Source of the DNA: Maratus speciosus
Lineage: Eukaryota > Arthropoda > Arachnida > Araneae > Salticidae
DNA: 64,000 bases
Direction of reading: 5' to 3'
NCBI GenBank assembly: GCA_963932465.1
Contig: OZ010791.1
Span: 153,929,915 to 153,993,914 of the forward strand
Shown: piece by piece, positions 47,043 through 57,461 of the stretch
How the letters are laid out: each line of letters opens with the position of its first letter
How positions within the stretch are numbered: position 1 is the first letter of the stretch
Made by a program: the position numbers and the translations under genes
The notes under the pieces: generated by a model
Told to the model about the DNA's origin: nothing
Seen by the model: the letters and a program-made list of their open reading frames with translations, nothing else
Database searches by the model: none

Positions 47043-48125
47043 TACCAGTAAATCTATACCAAATACTAGATAATTTCATACACCCTGCAGGCTCCAATGT
47101 CATTGAATATTCTTTGAACTCAGTTTTCAGGACCCCATATTATGAAAAAAAGCTATAGTTTTTACAGAAAATAGTCTTCAAAATTCACCTGAACATTCTA
47201 CGTCAGTTGTTCAAAAATGATTCGTTGTTCAAAAATGTAGGTTTAAAAGAAGGTGACTGGGTTGCTATTTTATATGATAATTGGTGACCTGGTCAAATAG
47301 TACTTATTCGAGATAGAACTATGAAAGTAAAGTATAATTTTAAGACAATATCAAAATCAAATTCAAGTATCTTGAAAAGCCACAACTCTAGTCAATTCCA
47401 GTTTAAAGCTATCAATCTGTATTACCTTGTGATCCAACATCAGATCACACAGCACGTTTTTTTTCCCTGTGATTCAACAATAGTTCTAAACATAACAAAC
47501 ATTATCAATAACATTTGCTAAAAATCTTAATTAGCAAACTGCAGAGCTCCCAACTTTCTTGTGAAACTTGTTTTTAATTTTAAATAGATAAAAATATTAA
47601 ATAATATTCATTTGTATTATATCATTAAAATATATGCTGATATGTATATTTACAATTACATTAAAACTACATCATTATTATTAAGATGTTTTTATTTGAA
47701 TTTTCATATGTTTGATCTGCAAGGCATTTATGTCATGTCTGCAACATGTAGACTGAAATTTGAGTGACTAATTCTACATTTAAAAAATTTATAAAAAATA
47801 AAATATTACTAATTTGAATTAATGCATTCAATTCTTATCAAAAATTATTAAAAAATCAGATTTTCTAAAAAGTATAAAGATTTTCAAAATAGAAACTCCA
47901 TGTGTGTCATATCTGCAACGTCTATAATTATTAGTTAAAATTTTTTTAATCATTAAAATTTAAATGCAGTGTGGAGCACTGTTATCTATAATAATAATAA
48001 TTTAAATTATTCATTCAGCTCAATATTTTATAAACTAATAATTCAATGAACTTTGTAAATGTCATGTCCGCAACGTCCACAATACTGTGGAATCACCGTT
48101 GCTATCCCCAAGAAACCGAAAATTT

Positions 48126-48437
48126 TTAGATTCTCATTTTTGATGACAAAGCGAGTGCCTTTTCTTTGAATAACTCATCATTATTGGGTAAATTACAAGC
48201 TCTCATTTCTCTGAACCACTGAATTAAAGTGGCTTCTAAAATCTCAAATTTTCTATTCTGAATTCTTGATTGTTTCTTCGCTTGTGTAAAATATTCACTG
48301 TTCATTTTATTAATCCAGTCCTTGTTCTTTAAAATCCCTCTGAGCATTGATTCTGATAAATCGAATTTTCGAGCTAAACTTATTTCTGACAGTTTAGTAT
48401 TGTTTTCTGCTGCTTCAATAAATTCCATTTTGAACAA
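48126..48437 (-). pseudogene. Tigger transposase N-terminal fragment
   Basis: Minus-strand frame of 103 codons: FIEAAENNTKLSEISLARKF, DLSESMLRGILKNKDWINKM and LEATLIQWFREMRACNLPNN. This is a psq-type helix-turn-helix followed by the start of the CENP-B/Tc5 DNA-binding domain, as in Tigger proteins. It ends at KALALSSKMRI before the second half of the domain. It probably belongs to the same gene as 42760-43440. Confidence 0.75.
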
Positions 48438-48943
48438 AATTGTTTACTTTCTTTTGCTCATTTTTATTGCAAAAAAGAAAAAAAAAATCCAGATGCAAGG
48501 CAAGGAAAGAAGGGAACACGTGCGTGGCTTGATAAAAAAAAAAAAGAATAAGAAAAGAGAACCATTAGGGTGAAAACTCTAAATGTATCAGGTGCTTTGC
48601 AGAACATTCATTTGATCTTGACACGCAAAGAAAATTCTTTATAGATAAGAAAATAGTTTCATACTTAGAGTTGGTGAATTGCACTGTTATTTCTGTGTAT
48701 AACTGAGAGACAATTCAAAATGGTGCTTTTAAGTGAGAGATCTGTAGCATTATTTTCCTATTCCTCGTGGCAAGACCTTATGAAATTCGTGTATAACTTT
48801 GTGACTCATAAGAGGTGACTGACTGTATTCAGAAATCTCAATTTTATATCCTGTGTGACGTTAAATGTTCTTTTTAATTCTTCGAGAAAATTTATTTCAA
48901 TCTCCATTTTTCATGTGGAAATCATATAAAGTTTAATTGATAC

Positions 48944-49217
48944 ACTTCTTAGTTATCTCATCGACCAATTTCGCCAAACTATATAAATCGCCAAACCACT
49001 CGCCGAATTATACACATTGACATAATTTTTTATTGTAAATAACGAAAGAACAAATAAATTAGTAAAACATTAATAAAAATACAAATAAAATGTTGAATTA
49101 ATGGTTTTATTGGCCATTATTGGCAATTAATCTTACAATTAATTAATGGCAACCATTATTGGCAATTAAACTTACAATTTGGCGACAGTAATTTGGTTGA
49201 CGGGATAACTAAGAAGT
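48944..49217. mobile_element. Small inverted-repeat element (MITE)
   Basis: Terminal inverted repeats ACTTCTTAGTTATC (48944-48957) and GATAACTAAGAAGT (49204-49217). The next ~30 bp also pair imperfectly (CGACCAATTTCGCCAAA with TTTGGCGACAGTAATTTGGT). No clear target duplication and no coding capacity. Confidence 0.7.
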
Positions 49218-50416
49218 ACCGTTTAATTTTGATGGGCAAATACGACCATTGATTGTAAATAAAGGAAATTTTGAATTAACAAAAATATTTGAGTAAAATA
49301 AAACAGCTTATCTTACTTTGTGTTATAATACACATATTGAACCAGCCACTAGAAAGCTATGCTTAGTTGTTAGTGCGTGAAAGCCAATAGTGCATATAAC
49401 AGAAAAAAAAAAAAATAATCTCCCAGTTTTCAACTACTTAAAATTAATTATATTAATTTATTATACATAATTGTGATGTTGTTCCATGTATGAATGCCAG
49501 TTGAAGGTAATTTAAGGAAATATTTGAAAGAAAATACTATTTTTAATAACCTCAAGATTTTTTTTTTTTTTTAACTGTGTAGTTAGGGAAAATAAGTTAA
49601 TTTTTAAAATTGTGATTTTGATGCAGATACATTAAAATGTTTTTTTTTGCTTTTAAATATTTAAATCATTACAGGATGTCATGTTTGAAAGGTGATGTCA
49701 TTGTGGTAAAATATTTCGGCCTTTTTTAAAGATTTTATTTTTTGATGTTGTGCAATGAAAATGTCATTTTAGCATTATATAAGTACTATCATTTTCATCT
49801 GTAAAGCATTCCACTTTTGGGGCCCTCTGAAAAAGCTTAACTAATATCAGTTTTTAGAGCAGTGCACATCACCTGAGTTTTACTATTGTAAAACATTGAA
49901 AAGCTATGGCACACAAATAGCATTGATAAAATTACAGATAGCTGTCCTACAGCAGCAGCAAAAATATGTGGCATCACTTGCATATCTCTATTAAAGTTGT
50001 TATAAAAATATTTTTTCCTTTTTGAATTTAAATTAAAATGACATCAACAAACATTTGATAATCCACAATATTTCATCCCTCCCTTCCAAAAATTGAATAA
50101 TAGAGTTACCATCATCAAATTGCATTAAAAAGTACAAAAAAAAAAAAAATCTCCTGGAACAATTAAAATTTTCAGATTCTGAGTTATGGTGTCTTTGAAT
50201 TCATGCAAATAACTGGTGTTAGTTTTATCACTCATCATTCCATTATCAAAGGATCCTAAATGAAAATTTGACATTTTGGTCTGTTGTATAACAGAATCTC
50301 CTTGCTGGTTCTTTAGATTTTTTTTTTTTTTTTAATTGCATAAAAACTGCTAAATATTTAGTGTGATATATTTTTTTTTAAATCTATGAATTTTTTTCTT
50401 TGCTCAATTTTTTTAG
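49218..50416 (+). other. 3' end of intron 2
   Basis: A/T-rich intronic DNA without bounded elements. A long T-run (50317-50333) and the TTTTTTTAG acceptor precede exon 3. Confidence 0.6.
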
Positions 50417-50590
50417 GCCGTTACGTACCTCCACACTTGCGACCTCGCCAACATGCTCAAGCTGATCCTAATGCTGTCACTCAGGCCCAGTGGAATGCAA
50501 GTCAATATGGCCAATCTGAACAGAAGCGAACTCTTGATTGGCATAATCAGGCTCAAGATTGGGACAAAAAAAATCAGTTTAAAAGTCGAG
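50417..50590 (+). CDS. DDX3/Belle-type helicase, coding exon 3 (YVPPHLR motif)
   Basis: A 174-nt exon after acceptor TTTTTTTAG (ends 50416), closing at donor GTAAAT (50591). It begins by completing the split Gly codon and encodes GRYVPPHLRPRQHAQAD followed by a Q/N-rich, low-complexity segment ending KSRG. The YVPPHLR heptapeptide corresponds to YIPPHLR of DDX3, the motif known to bind eIF4E and used in translational control. The remainder is the disordered N-terminal extension that varies widely in the family. Phase 1 in, phase 1 out. Confidence 0.93.
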
Positions 50591-51339
50591 GTAAATTAAA
50601 ACTTCTTTGGTTGTGCCTTTTTTTTTCCCATTAAATTAGCCTTAGTGATGTCGCTACGTTTTTGAAATCCTGGTTACCTGGGACTCTCACACTTCCAAAA
50701 AAGGATCCTCTTTTTAGAAATGATGCGCAAGTGCATCCACGGCATCACTGAATTTCTAAAAGAATGTACTTGTTGCTATCTCCCTCCCTTTTTTTTTATA
50801 TATATGCATCCGTTATCTAATTTTTTTCCTAAATGATGCACTATAGTGCATCGCCGGCATCATTGAGCTTTTAAATGAATGTACTTGTTGCTATTATCCT
50901 ATTTTTATATAAGCTGCATTTAATACAGTATTTTTCAGTTAATTGGATCCGTAAGTGTTTTAATTTTTACATGTATATTTTTTTAAGAAAGAATTACTTA
51001 TTTTAATTGAGTAGAAATTCTGACTAGCATCTTGGTATATGGCATATTAAGGATAATTTTCAAAGGCTTTCTATGTTAGAAATATTTATAAATATGCTGT
51101 TGAATACTTCTTCCCCTCCTCCCAATCACTATATTTAAGTCTCCATCAGGGGTGTAAAAATACCGAACACCAGGTCGCCCGGGCGACTAAATTTTCGGCA
51201 CTGGCGCCTAGATATGTCTTAGGAAATGAAACATAATTCATATTTAAAACCTTGATTACTCATGGATTTTTTTTTCCATGTGCAAAGAAAAAAAATGAAG
51301 TTCTCTTTCACTGAACTGGACTTATTAAAATTATTATTA

Positions 51340-51710
51340 CCGCATATACTCGCGTATAAGTCGACCCCCTAACTTTTGAATACAAATTTTGCAAAAGATC
51401 AAAAACCCATGTATAAGTCGACCCCCTAACATTTTACTTCAATTTTGCACAAAATCAAACCAAAGATTTCACTTGCCAGTGCGAAAAGGTAGAAAGTAAA
51501 CAAAAACAAATCTTTGAATTTTTTTCAAATGATAAATTTATTATTTGTATGTTTTATATATATATTATTTCATTCATACACATAAAAAACCATAATTTTG
51601 CAGTATTCCAAGTTTTTGTTTTTTTAACTGACTCACGTATAAGTCGACACCCCAAATTTGCTTACCGAAAAGTGTCAGAAATTCCTCGACTTATACGCGA
51701 GTATATACGG
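51340..51710. mobile_element. MITE with CCGCATATACTCGCGTATAAG termini
   Basis: TIRs of about 30 bp begin CCGCATATACTCGCGTATAA and end in near complement (...TTATACGCGAGTATATACGG), flanked by TA (51338-51339, 51711-51712). A GTATAAGTCGACCCCC motif recurs inside. In copy 2 the site reads AAATTATTAAATCATTTT without insert. Confidence 0.92.
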
Positions 51711-51739
51711 TAAATGATTTCCAGAAATATTTTGTCACG

Positions 51740-53070
51740 TTGAATGTTGATTTGGAAACAACTGAAAGTATTGCTCTTGACAAATGGTACGAGTTTAAGG
51801 TACTATGCAAAGACATGAAATTTAGTGAGCTTTTGATCAAATCAATGAAAAATGATTCTAAATTTCCAATTTTATCAAAGTTATTGCAAATTGTATCTGT
51901 AATACCTGTGGCAACTGGGTTGTTCTCTACAATACTTGCAAATTTGGCCAGCAGTCTGACTTGAATGATGCATATGTAAATTTTCATAAAAATTAGATAA
52001 ATGGTAAGAAATCAGTCAATTATTGAAAATTTTAATAGCAACAGAAATTGTTTTAAAAATTTGACTTAACAAAAAAAATAAAATAAAAATTTGTGGAAAA
52101 AATAAAATAAAAAATGTGAGGGAATGACAAGTGAGGGAATGATGAAATAAGACATTTTTACTAGTTGTAGGGAGAAAATGCAAAATTATGAAGAAATCCA
52201 AACTGTTTCCTTTAAGAGAAACACTTAATATATAATGTATGATAAAATTAAAATTTTTGATATTTACAAAAAAATTAATATTCTGTGTGAGGGAATGACT
52301 GCTAATAAAAACGCTTCCGGATATACTGACTAAAAAAAAATTCTGTAAAATTAACAAAATCTTACACCACCAATTTATGGTGCTGGACTGACAAGTGCTC
52401 AAAATAGCTTCTTCTCTGTGAAGGATGCTAGACTGCTACTGCTCATTAGTGGTAGATATTTGAGATAATAGCAATGTGTGAGGGAATGATGGTCTAACAT
52501 GGGGAAACATATAATTGATTGAGTAGACTATATAATAATAGTAAAAATTAATATTTTTATTATTTTTTGTAATGTATCAAATAAGAACTTTATTTTGCTT
52601 AGGGTATTTTTTATTATTTTTATTTCTGGATGGAAAGAAATAGGCAATAAAATATGGTAGTACAGGTGGGGGAAAGGTGAGGGAATGATGTTTGCATGAT
52701 ATATATTATATTTTTAAATACTAAATTTATTTATTTTTAAATTTTACTTTCTGCCCCTAATAAACTATGTTTAGATCTTCTAATAAAAATAAAAATAAAT
52801 AAAAATGTAATAAAATTAAGAGCATTTATATGGCAGGGAAGCACTTTTTGCACTATTGCAGAGAATAACCCAACTACATCCTGTGAGTGAGGATTCAGCG
52901 CAATGAATTTTATCAAGAACAAGTTTCGCTCTACTTTGACATCACAAAATTTAAATGATTTATTATTAATAAATTTAAATGGACCTTCTGTAGTAGCATT
53001 TGATCCTACAAAAGCAGTTGAACGCTGGTACTTTACATAAAAAACAAGACACATGAGCGGTCATAAACAT
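51740..53070 (+). pseudogene. hAT transposase C-terminal remnant, copy 1
   Basis: Before the insertion: VDLETTESIALDKWYEFKVL then FPILSKLLQIVSVIPVATG. After it (52878 on): GFSAMNFIKNKFRSTLTSQN then NDLLLINLNGPSVVAFDPTK and AVERWYF. The order xxPxLxxLxxxxxxIPVxx - CExGFSxMNxIK - LxxLLxIxxxGP is the hAT C-terminal dimerisation region. The Arg and preceding residues of the CERxFS block are altered by a stop. Only the last ~150 residues of a ~600-residue protein remain. Confidence 0.8.
51918..52874. mobile_element. Element with TIR GGGTTRTTCTCT and repeated GTGAGGGAATGA
   Basis: TIRs GGGTTGTTCTCTACAATA and, reversed, GGGTTATTCTCTGCAATAG. Short flanking repeat AACT(G/A). The intact target is seen in copy 2 (GGCAACTGCATCCTGAG, about 62276). 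Five exact copies of GTGAGGGAATGA lie at 52116, 52131, 52287, 52478 and 52677, all in the same orientation. No long open frame on the + strand; minus-strand frames are low-complexity. Superfamily not recognised. Confidence 0.75.
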
Positions 53071-53133
53071 CATAAAAATTTAAAAGCAAATGAGGACAAA
53101 CAATAAGTTAACAGTATTGATTTATGGCATATA

Positions 53134-53600
53134 CAGTACAGAACCATTTATCCGGAATGCTTTGGGATCAGATGTATTCTGGATAACTGGTTTTTCCGGT
53201 TAACTGGTTGTGCATGAAAGTAGCATCCATTTGATAAGTTTTGTGGAATATATGTGATTGTGACATTATTTCTGATATTAAATTATTGGATTATTTGGAT
53301 TAAAATACAAAGAAAGAAAGAACAAAAGTTAACCAGAGTTTAAAAAAGGGAAATTATGGGAATCCCTTAGGAACAAAAATTCTTCTGTTTCCTCTGCATG
53401 AAAATTAAAATATTTTAAATACAACTAAATATGTTTTCATTTCAAATACTAGATGTTGTCACCAAATTATGCAATTGTTAAAGCAAAGCCTATGTCAAAC
53501 TGGCAGAGTGCGATACCCTTTTTCTGCAAAGGTTCTGAAAATCAGTCTATCAGAAATATCATTCCGGTTAACTGGTTTCCGGATAAATGGTTCCATACTG
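53134..53600. mobile_element. Tigger-type MITE, 467 bp
   Basis: TIRs CAGTACAGAACCATTTATCC and, reversed, CAGTATGGAACCATTTATCC with TA on both sides (53132-53133, 53601-53602). Subterminal CCGGTTAACTGG occurs near both ends. Copy 2 of the host hAT has the empty site GGCATATATTATAGCCC at about 62537. Confidence 0.92.
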
Positions 53601-53915
53601 TATTATAGTCCTTGAAGTGCATTACATATTTGTACTTTTGAGGTGTTTAAAGAAGTTTTTAATGATTATTTGTATTTTACATCAGCACTTCCAATTTTTT
53701 TATATCAATATTTAATTTTATGTAACATTACTTTTTTATACAAGAAAAATTTGTCATGTGTCAGATATATTTAATTAAAAAGAGTAATTTGCATGTACTA
53801 TTATTAACTTATACTGTAATTTCATCTTACAAATTTGTTATCAATAGTAACTGGCTCCTAGATTTTTGAGCTGGCTCCTAGATTTTCAAAAAAATTTTAC
53901 ACCCCTGGTCTCCAT

Positions 53916-54766
53916 GTAATTTACCTTTTTAGAATGAAAATATTGAACATCTTACAGCTGGGGCATTTTTTTCTTCTTTAATCATTTATACTATGTCATA
54001 ATTGCTAAATAGATTTTTTTAGTGTACTTTAAAAATACATTATTTTCCAGGAAAAAAAGGAGATTTTTCTAGATCAGTGTTGTGCATGGTTTTCACACTG
54101 CAATCTTTGAAATTATTTGTAAATAATTTTTTTAATAATTTTTTAATGAACTGTAATTTTTAATCAAGTGTGCTTTAGTGAAATGTTAGTTTATTATTGC
54201 AAGTGCATAGAAAAAGTATGTATCTGTTTACTGTTTACTTACATAAAACAAGACAAGCTGTTTTTTTATCTCAAGTCTGATCCTTCTCCAAAACTTTCAG
54301 CCTTTAAAAAAAAAAAAAAGTTTGCATTTATTTCTTTTTCTTAATTTCTAAATAAAAGTAAAAGTATTTACAAAAACAAAATGTAATTTAAAAAAGTAAG
54401 AGTGCTGAATAATAGTGTCAAAAATAGAAAGTAAGAACATTGAATATTGTCCCGTTTTACAAATCTTTTATTCCCATTCTCATTATGACACTAATTGTAA
54501 AGATAAGGCTGAGAGTACTATACATGATTATGAGCAGAAAAACAAAAGACCTTCTCTAGTAGCAGAATTTTCTGCTAAATTTGTTAGCAAACCAGAATTT
54601 ATCTGTGACCCAACAATGCTGAATCAAGCTTATCATAAGAAATTACAGTAACCCATAAAATAAGCAAAATTTGCATGTATGAAAAAAAAATGTAATAAGA
54701 TAGGCAAAGTCCACCACCCTCCCATTTAAAAATAAATAAATAAATAAATAAATATATATATATATA
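53916..54766 (+). other. Intron 3 between insertions
   Basis: A/T-rich intronic DNA. An open frame at 54415-54651 (ends AEFSAKFVSKPEFICDPTML and a short tail) has ordinary amino-acid use and might be a fragment of a transposon protein, but I do not recognise it. An (AAAT)n microsatellite and TA run lie at 54730-54766. Confidence 0.5.
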
Positions 54767-55465
54767 CAGTAGACTCTCTCTCGAATCCGCAACCCTAAAA
54801 TCTGCAACTCTCTAAAATCCACACATAATTTACAGATGTAAACAATGAAACTTTCAGTTCAGATGTAGGGACAAAATTTGACTTTTTTAGATTTATGTCA
54901 ATTCTATATATATTTTAATCTGTATTTTTTGTTAATATTACTGAATTTGTGCTTTTTCATGAAGGAAGAATAAATTTATTTCTGAAAAAAATCAAGATAT
55001 TGCTGTCATCACTGGTAATCGCAATCTTTTTACCAAAAGTATTTAATCATTAATCAAGTTGTTTTGATTATTAAGTCTGGGCAAACCTGAATTAAAACTT
55101 CCTTATTTTATTATTTTGATTTGAATTAGTAGGGTGTAACTTTATAAGGAAAGTTTCATTGAATAATTTAGGGAAAATCATCTCATCTTTATAATGAATA
55201 TTTAATTATACATTGATTATTTACTTGACCTTTTGCTTTTAATCATTTAAAAAAATTATCTAATTTTTTATTATTTTAGTTTATTGCTTAATTATTTTAA
55301 TATTTTACTATACTGTAAGCATTCATTATAATTTCGATTGCATTATTAATCACATTCAAATTACTGTTTAAAAAATGTAAACAAAGCAATGACCAGAAAT
55401 CCACAAAATTCTAAAATCCGCACAACCTCTGGTCCCAAGCTGTGTGGATTTGTGGGAGTCTACTG
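54767..55465. mobile_element. Tigger-type MITE, 699 bp
   Basis: TIRs CAGTAGACTCTCTCTCGAAT and, reversed, CAGTAGACTCCCACAAATCC with TA (54765-54766, 55466-55467). Subterminal AAATCCGCA/AATCTGCA motifs. A reverse-oriented relative is at 39595-40352. Confidence 0.88.
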
Positions 55466-55668
55466 TATATATATAATATAAAGCTGTTAAATTAATCTAC
55501 AAGGTGTGAAGTAATCAATCAGCAATACCTGCTGCACTGTTTCTGCAACATGGAACCCCTGCATTATAAATCTTACTTCTAAGTTTTTAATTTTTTTACT
55601 TCTAATTTTTTAGCCTTGAAGTTGGCAGCAATGCTATATATGACTAGCTGGTCTTTCTTTGTCTAGAT

Positions 55669-56506
55669 CCACGGTCGGCAACTGGCGGACTGCGAAGGTC
55701 GAAGCCTGGACCACCGAAAAAAAATATTGCAAAGAAAGAATTTATTCATTTTCCAACAGTTCTTTAATGTAAAAAGAAAAGTTCTGAAATACACACTGCA
55801 GAGTTATGTCTGATTGTGTGAAGCAATTTGAAACACGATTCTAAGACTTTGGAGAGATGGGTAATTTGTCTTAATTCTTTAAATCGCCTTATTGAAGGTG
55901 TTTCAGCTGTAAAATGGACTGATGTGGCTGCAAAGTTGTTCAGTCTTGAAAAACCTTTATACTTCAAATGGAGATATTTGACTTGCAAGATATTTCCTTG
56001 CAAATATATAAAACTGCATCCCCTGAAGAATTTTGTTGATAAACATGTCTCAGAAAAGTAGGAAAATTGCAAAAAGCTAGCTATTAATCTGGCTACTATA
56101 TTGAACTCCTCATATGTATGTGAAAGAACTGCCACCAAAATGAATTTTTTAAAGAACAAATATCGTTAGAGATAAACGGACGCCCATTTTGAAGACGCAC
56201 TTCGCATTAGCTGTTTGTGAACCAAACTATAAAAAACTTGTCTCAAGACCGCAGGTGTAATTTTTCAACGAATGCCTGCCTTTTCTATTATGTGTATATA
56301 AAAATTTTCAGAACGCATACATATCTGTGTGTGTAGTAATTTTTTAGAACGAATACCCGACTTTTCTATTTCATATTATGTGTATGTAAAAATAACCATT
56401 TAAAAATAGTAAGTTTACTTATATTACTTGGGCTTTTTTTTTCTCTGGACCTCGATAAAATTTTTCAAGTCTTCGGACCCCACTTAAAATTACTTGCCGA
56501 CCCCTG
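55669..56506 (+). mobile_element. hAT deletion derivative, 838 bp
   Basis: A perfect 8-bp duplication GTCTAGAT (55661-55668, 56507-56514). Ends CCACGGTCGGCAACTGG and, reversed, CAGGGGTCGGCAAGT, a hAT-type terminus. It carries hAT protein remnants, including the dimerisation region near 56080-56240. Confidence 0.88.
55828..56240 (+). pseudogene. hAT transposase remnant
   Basis: First a 77-codon frame (KTLERWVICLNSLNRLIEGV and following) of uncertain position. After a frame change come SSYVCERTATKMNFLKNKYR and DAHFEDALRIAVCEPNYKKL. The latter matches the hAT C-terminal pattern (Y)xCExxFSxMxxIKxKYRxxLTDxHLxxxLRIAxxxxxPxxxKL. A stop interrupts after KNKYR. The middle of the protein is deleted. 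Confidence 0.75.
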
Positions 56507-56774
56507 GTCTAGATGTTCAGTTCATAGATCCTTTGCACCTTTGACAACAAGGATAGAGACCTCTTGCACCAAATGTTTGAGTCTACTGCATGAGAGTTGA
56601 TCTAGTTTTAGAACATAAGGTACTTCTGTCACATGAGTGTTACACTCAGACCTGTGGTTTTATTATGATTAAGGAAAAGAGGTGGTTCTCATTTGATAGT
56701 TTGTAGAAATGTTCATAAATATTACATTGAAAAGTGTTTTAGAACTGACATTTTATATAATAGATTTATATATA

Positions 56775-57261
56775 CAGTAGATCTTTATAACGCAATTCTC
56801 CAAATAACACACAACTCCTCAGATGTAAACAATGATTTTTGCAGTTAAAAAGCACCTGCATTTTCACATTGTAAAATATTGCTACTCTCTAGAGGATTAA
56901 ATTTGATACATTAGTTCAACTTTATCTTCTAATTTAAGACCTTTTTACTGAAAAAAATGCTATTAGAATAAACATTTTTGAAAATGTCTAATATAAGGGA
57001 TGGTTGTATCAGTTGTATTTGGATTATGTTTATAAAGTAAATTTAACAATGTCTGACCTATATTATGCAAAAATTTATAATTTGGATAATTCTTGGTAAC
57101 AAGGAATGCAGTATAAAGATATTCTAATGTATTTTGATATGTTTCAGACATATTTGGCCATGTTTACAAGGTAAATTTAATGATGTGATCCATATAATGC
57201 AAAATTCTATATAACGCACAACCTTGCGTTTTTAGGTTTGCGTTATAAAGATCTTCTACTG
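56775..57261. mobile_element. Tigger-type MITE, 487 bp
   Basis: TIRs CAGTAGATCTTTATAACGCA and, reversed, CAGTAGAAGATCTTTATAAC with TA (56773-56774, 57262-57263). Subterminal ATAACGCACAAC occurs at both sides. It lies 56 bp upstream of exon 4. Confidence 0.9.
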
Positions 57262-57317
57262 TATTTGGAAAATGTGGTATTTTAGTTTAAAATTTTGAAT
57301 TTTGATCTCTCCCATAG

Positions 57318-57461
57318 GAAACTTTAACAAAGATGCTACAAATACTCAGTCATTCAATCATTTGGCAGCACAAAACCTTCATCAAGAATATATGCCTAAT
57401 GGCATGAACAGTGAGCAAGTAGACGCTCAAAAAATAGCTGGGCAAGATGAACAAAATACAG
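57318..57461 (+). CDS. DDX3/Belle-type helicase, coding exon 4 (disordered N-terminal region)
   Basis: A 144-nt exon between acceptor CCCATAG (57317) and donor GTATTA (57462). It encodes a hydrophilic Asn/Gln-rich stretch starting GNFNKDATNTQSFNH, with no recognised motif. Assignment rests on codon phase: the split Gly codons at both borders join exactly with exons 3 and 5, and the reading frame is open throughout. The composition matches the intrinsically disordered N-terminal arm of DDX3 proteins, where sequence conservation is normally poor. Confidence 0.85.

Larger units (their letters stand above)
45780..47520 (+). pseudogene. Unassigned transposon protein (HGKGAVDGIGG family), interrupted
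   Basis: Fragments in order: HYWSDGSVSRFKNR, then FANLLFHKELNMEADWSLFE followed by TAHGKGAVDGIGGALKNKVW. Beyond the MITE at 46105-47042 come NLYQILDNFIHPAGSNVIEY and, further on, GLKEGDWVAILYDN followed by PGQIVLIRDRTMKVKY. Proteins with the pattern SDGxxxxFKN...HGKGxxDGIGGxxK...DWVAxxYD..(W)xPGQ are common and repetitive in arthropod genomes, which suggests a transposon-encoded, possibly integrase/transposase-like protein. I cannot name the family. Frame changes occur near 45825 and after 47140, plus the MITE. Confidence 0.55.
43430..48074 (+). mobile_element. Unassigned DNA transposon, CGTTGCRGRYATGACA termini
   Basis: The left end CGTTGCAGGTATGACATAC and the right end, reversed, CGTTGCGGACATGACAT form TIRs. 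Subterminal copies of TGTCATGTCTGCAACG lie at 47731, 47905 and 48060, and an inverted one adjoins the left end (43416), making a 30-bp palindrome there. It splits the old Tigger transposase gene. Inside is a + strand gene (about 45780-47520) with an HGKGAVDGIGG motif. A second inverted pair (CTGTTAAGCTCCGGTATCTT at 43448 and its near complement ending 45378) lies within. The superfamily is not recognised. Confidence 0.5.
40717..48825 (-). mobile_element. Old Tigger-type transposon split by several insertions
   Basis: The left end CAGTCGAACCTCGTTATCC (TA at 40715-40716) and the right end, reversed, CAGTCAGTCACCTCTTATG (TA at 48826-48827) are diverged TIRs. Between them are minus-strand Tigger transposase pieces: N-terminus at 48126-48437 and DDE part at 42760-43440, in the correct order for one gene. 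Large insertions (40842-42750; about 43430-48074) explain the 8-kb size. Some transposase sequence between the pieces is missing, so one single original element is inferred rather than proven. Confidence 0.55.
51147..53907 (+). mobile_element. hAT element in intron 3, copy 1 (2.76 kb)
   Basis: A perfect 8-bp duplication GTCTCCAT (51139-51146, 53908-53915). TIRs CAGGGGTGTAAAAATACCG and, reversed, CAGGGGTGTAAAATTTTTTT. It carries the hAT transposase C-terminus in pieces and three insertions: MITE 51340-51710, element 51918-52874 and MITE 53134-53600. Copy 2 at 61429-62851 lacks all three and shows the unoccupied sites. Confidence 0.93.

Noticed and set aside
52016..52402. 128-codon minus-strand frame rich in Phe/Ser/Leu
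   Set aside because: Hydrophobic low-complexity translation of A/T-rich DNA inside the 51918-52874 element; no conserved motif.
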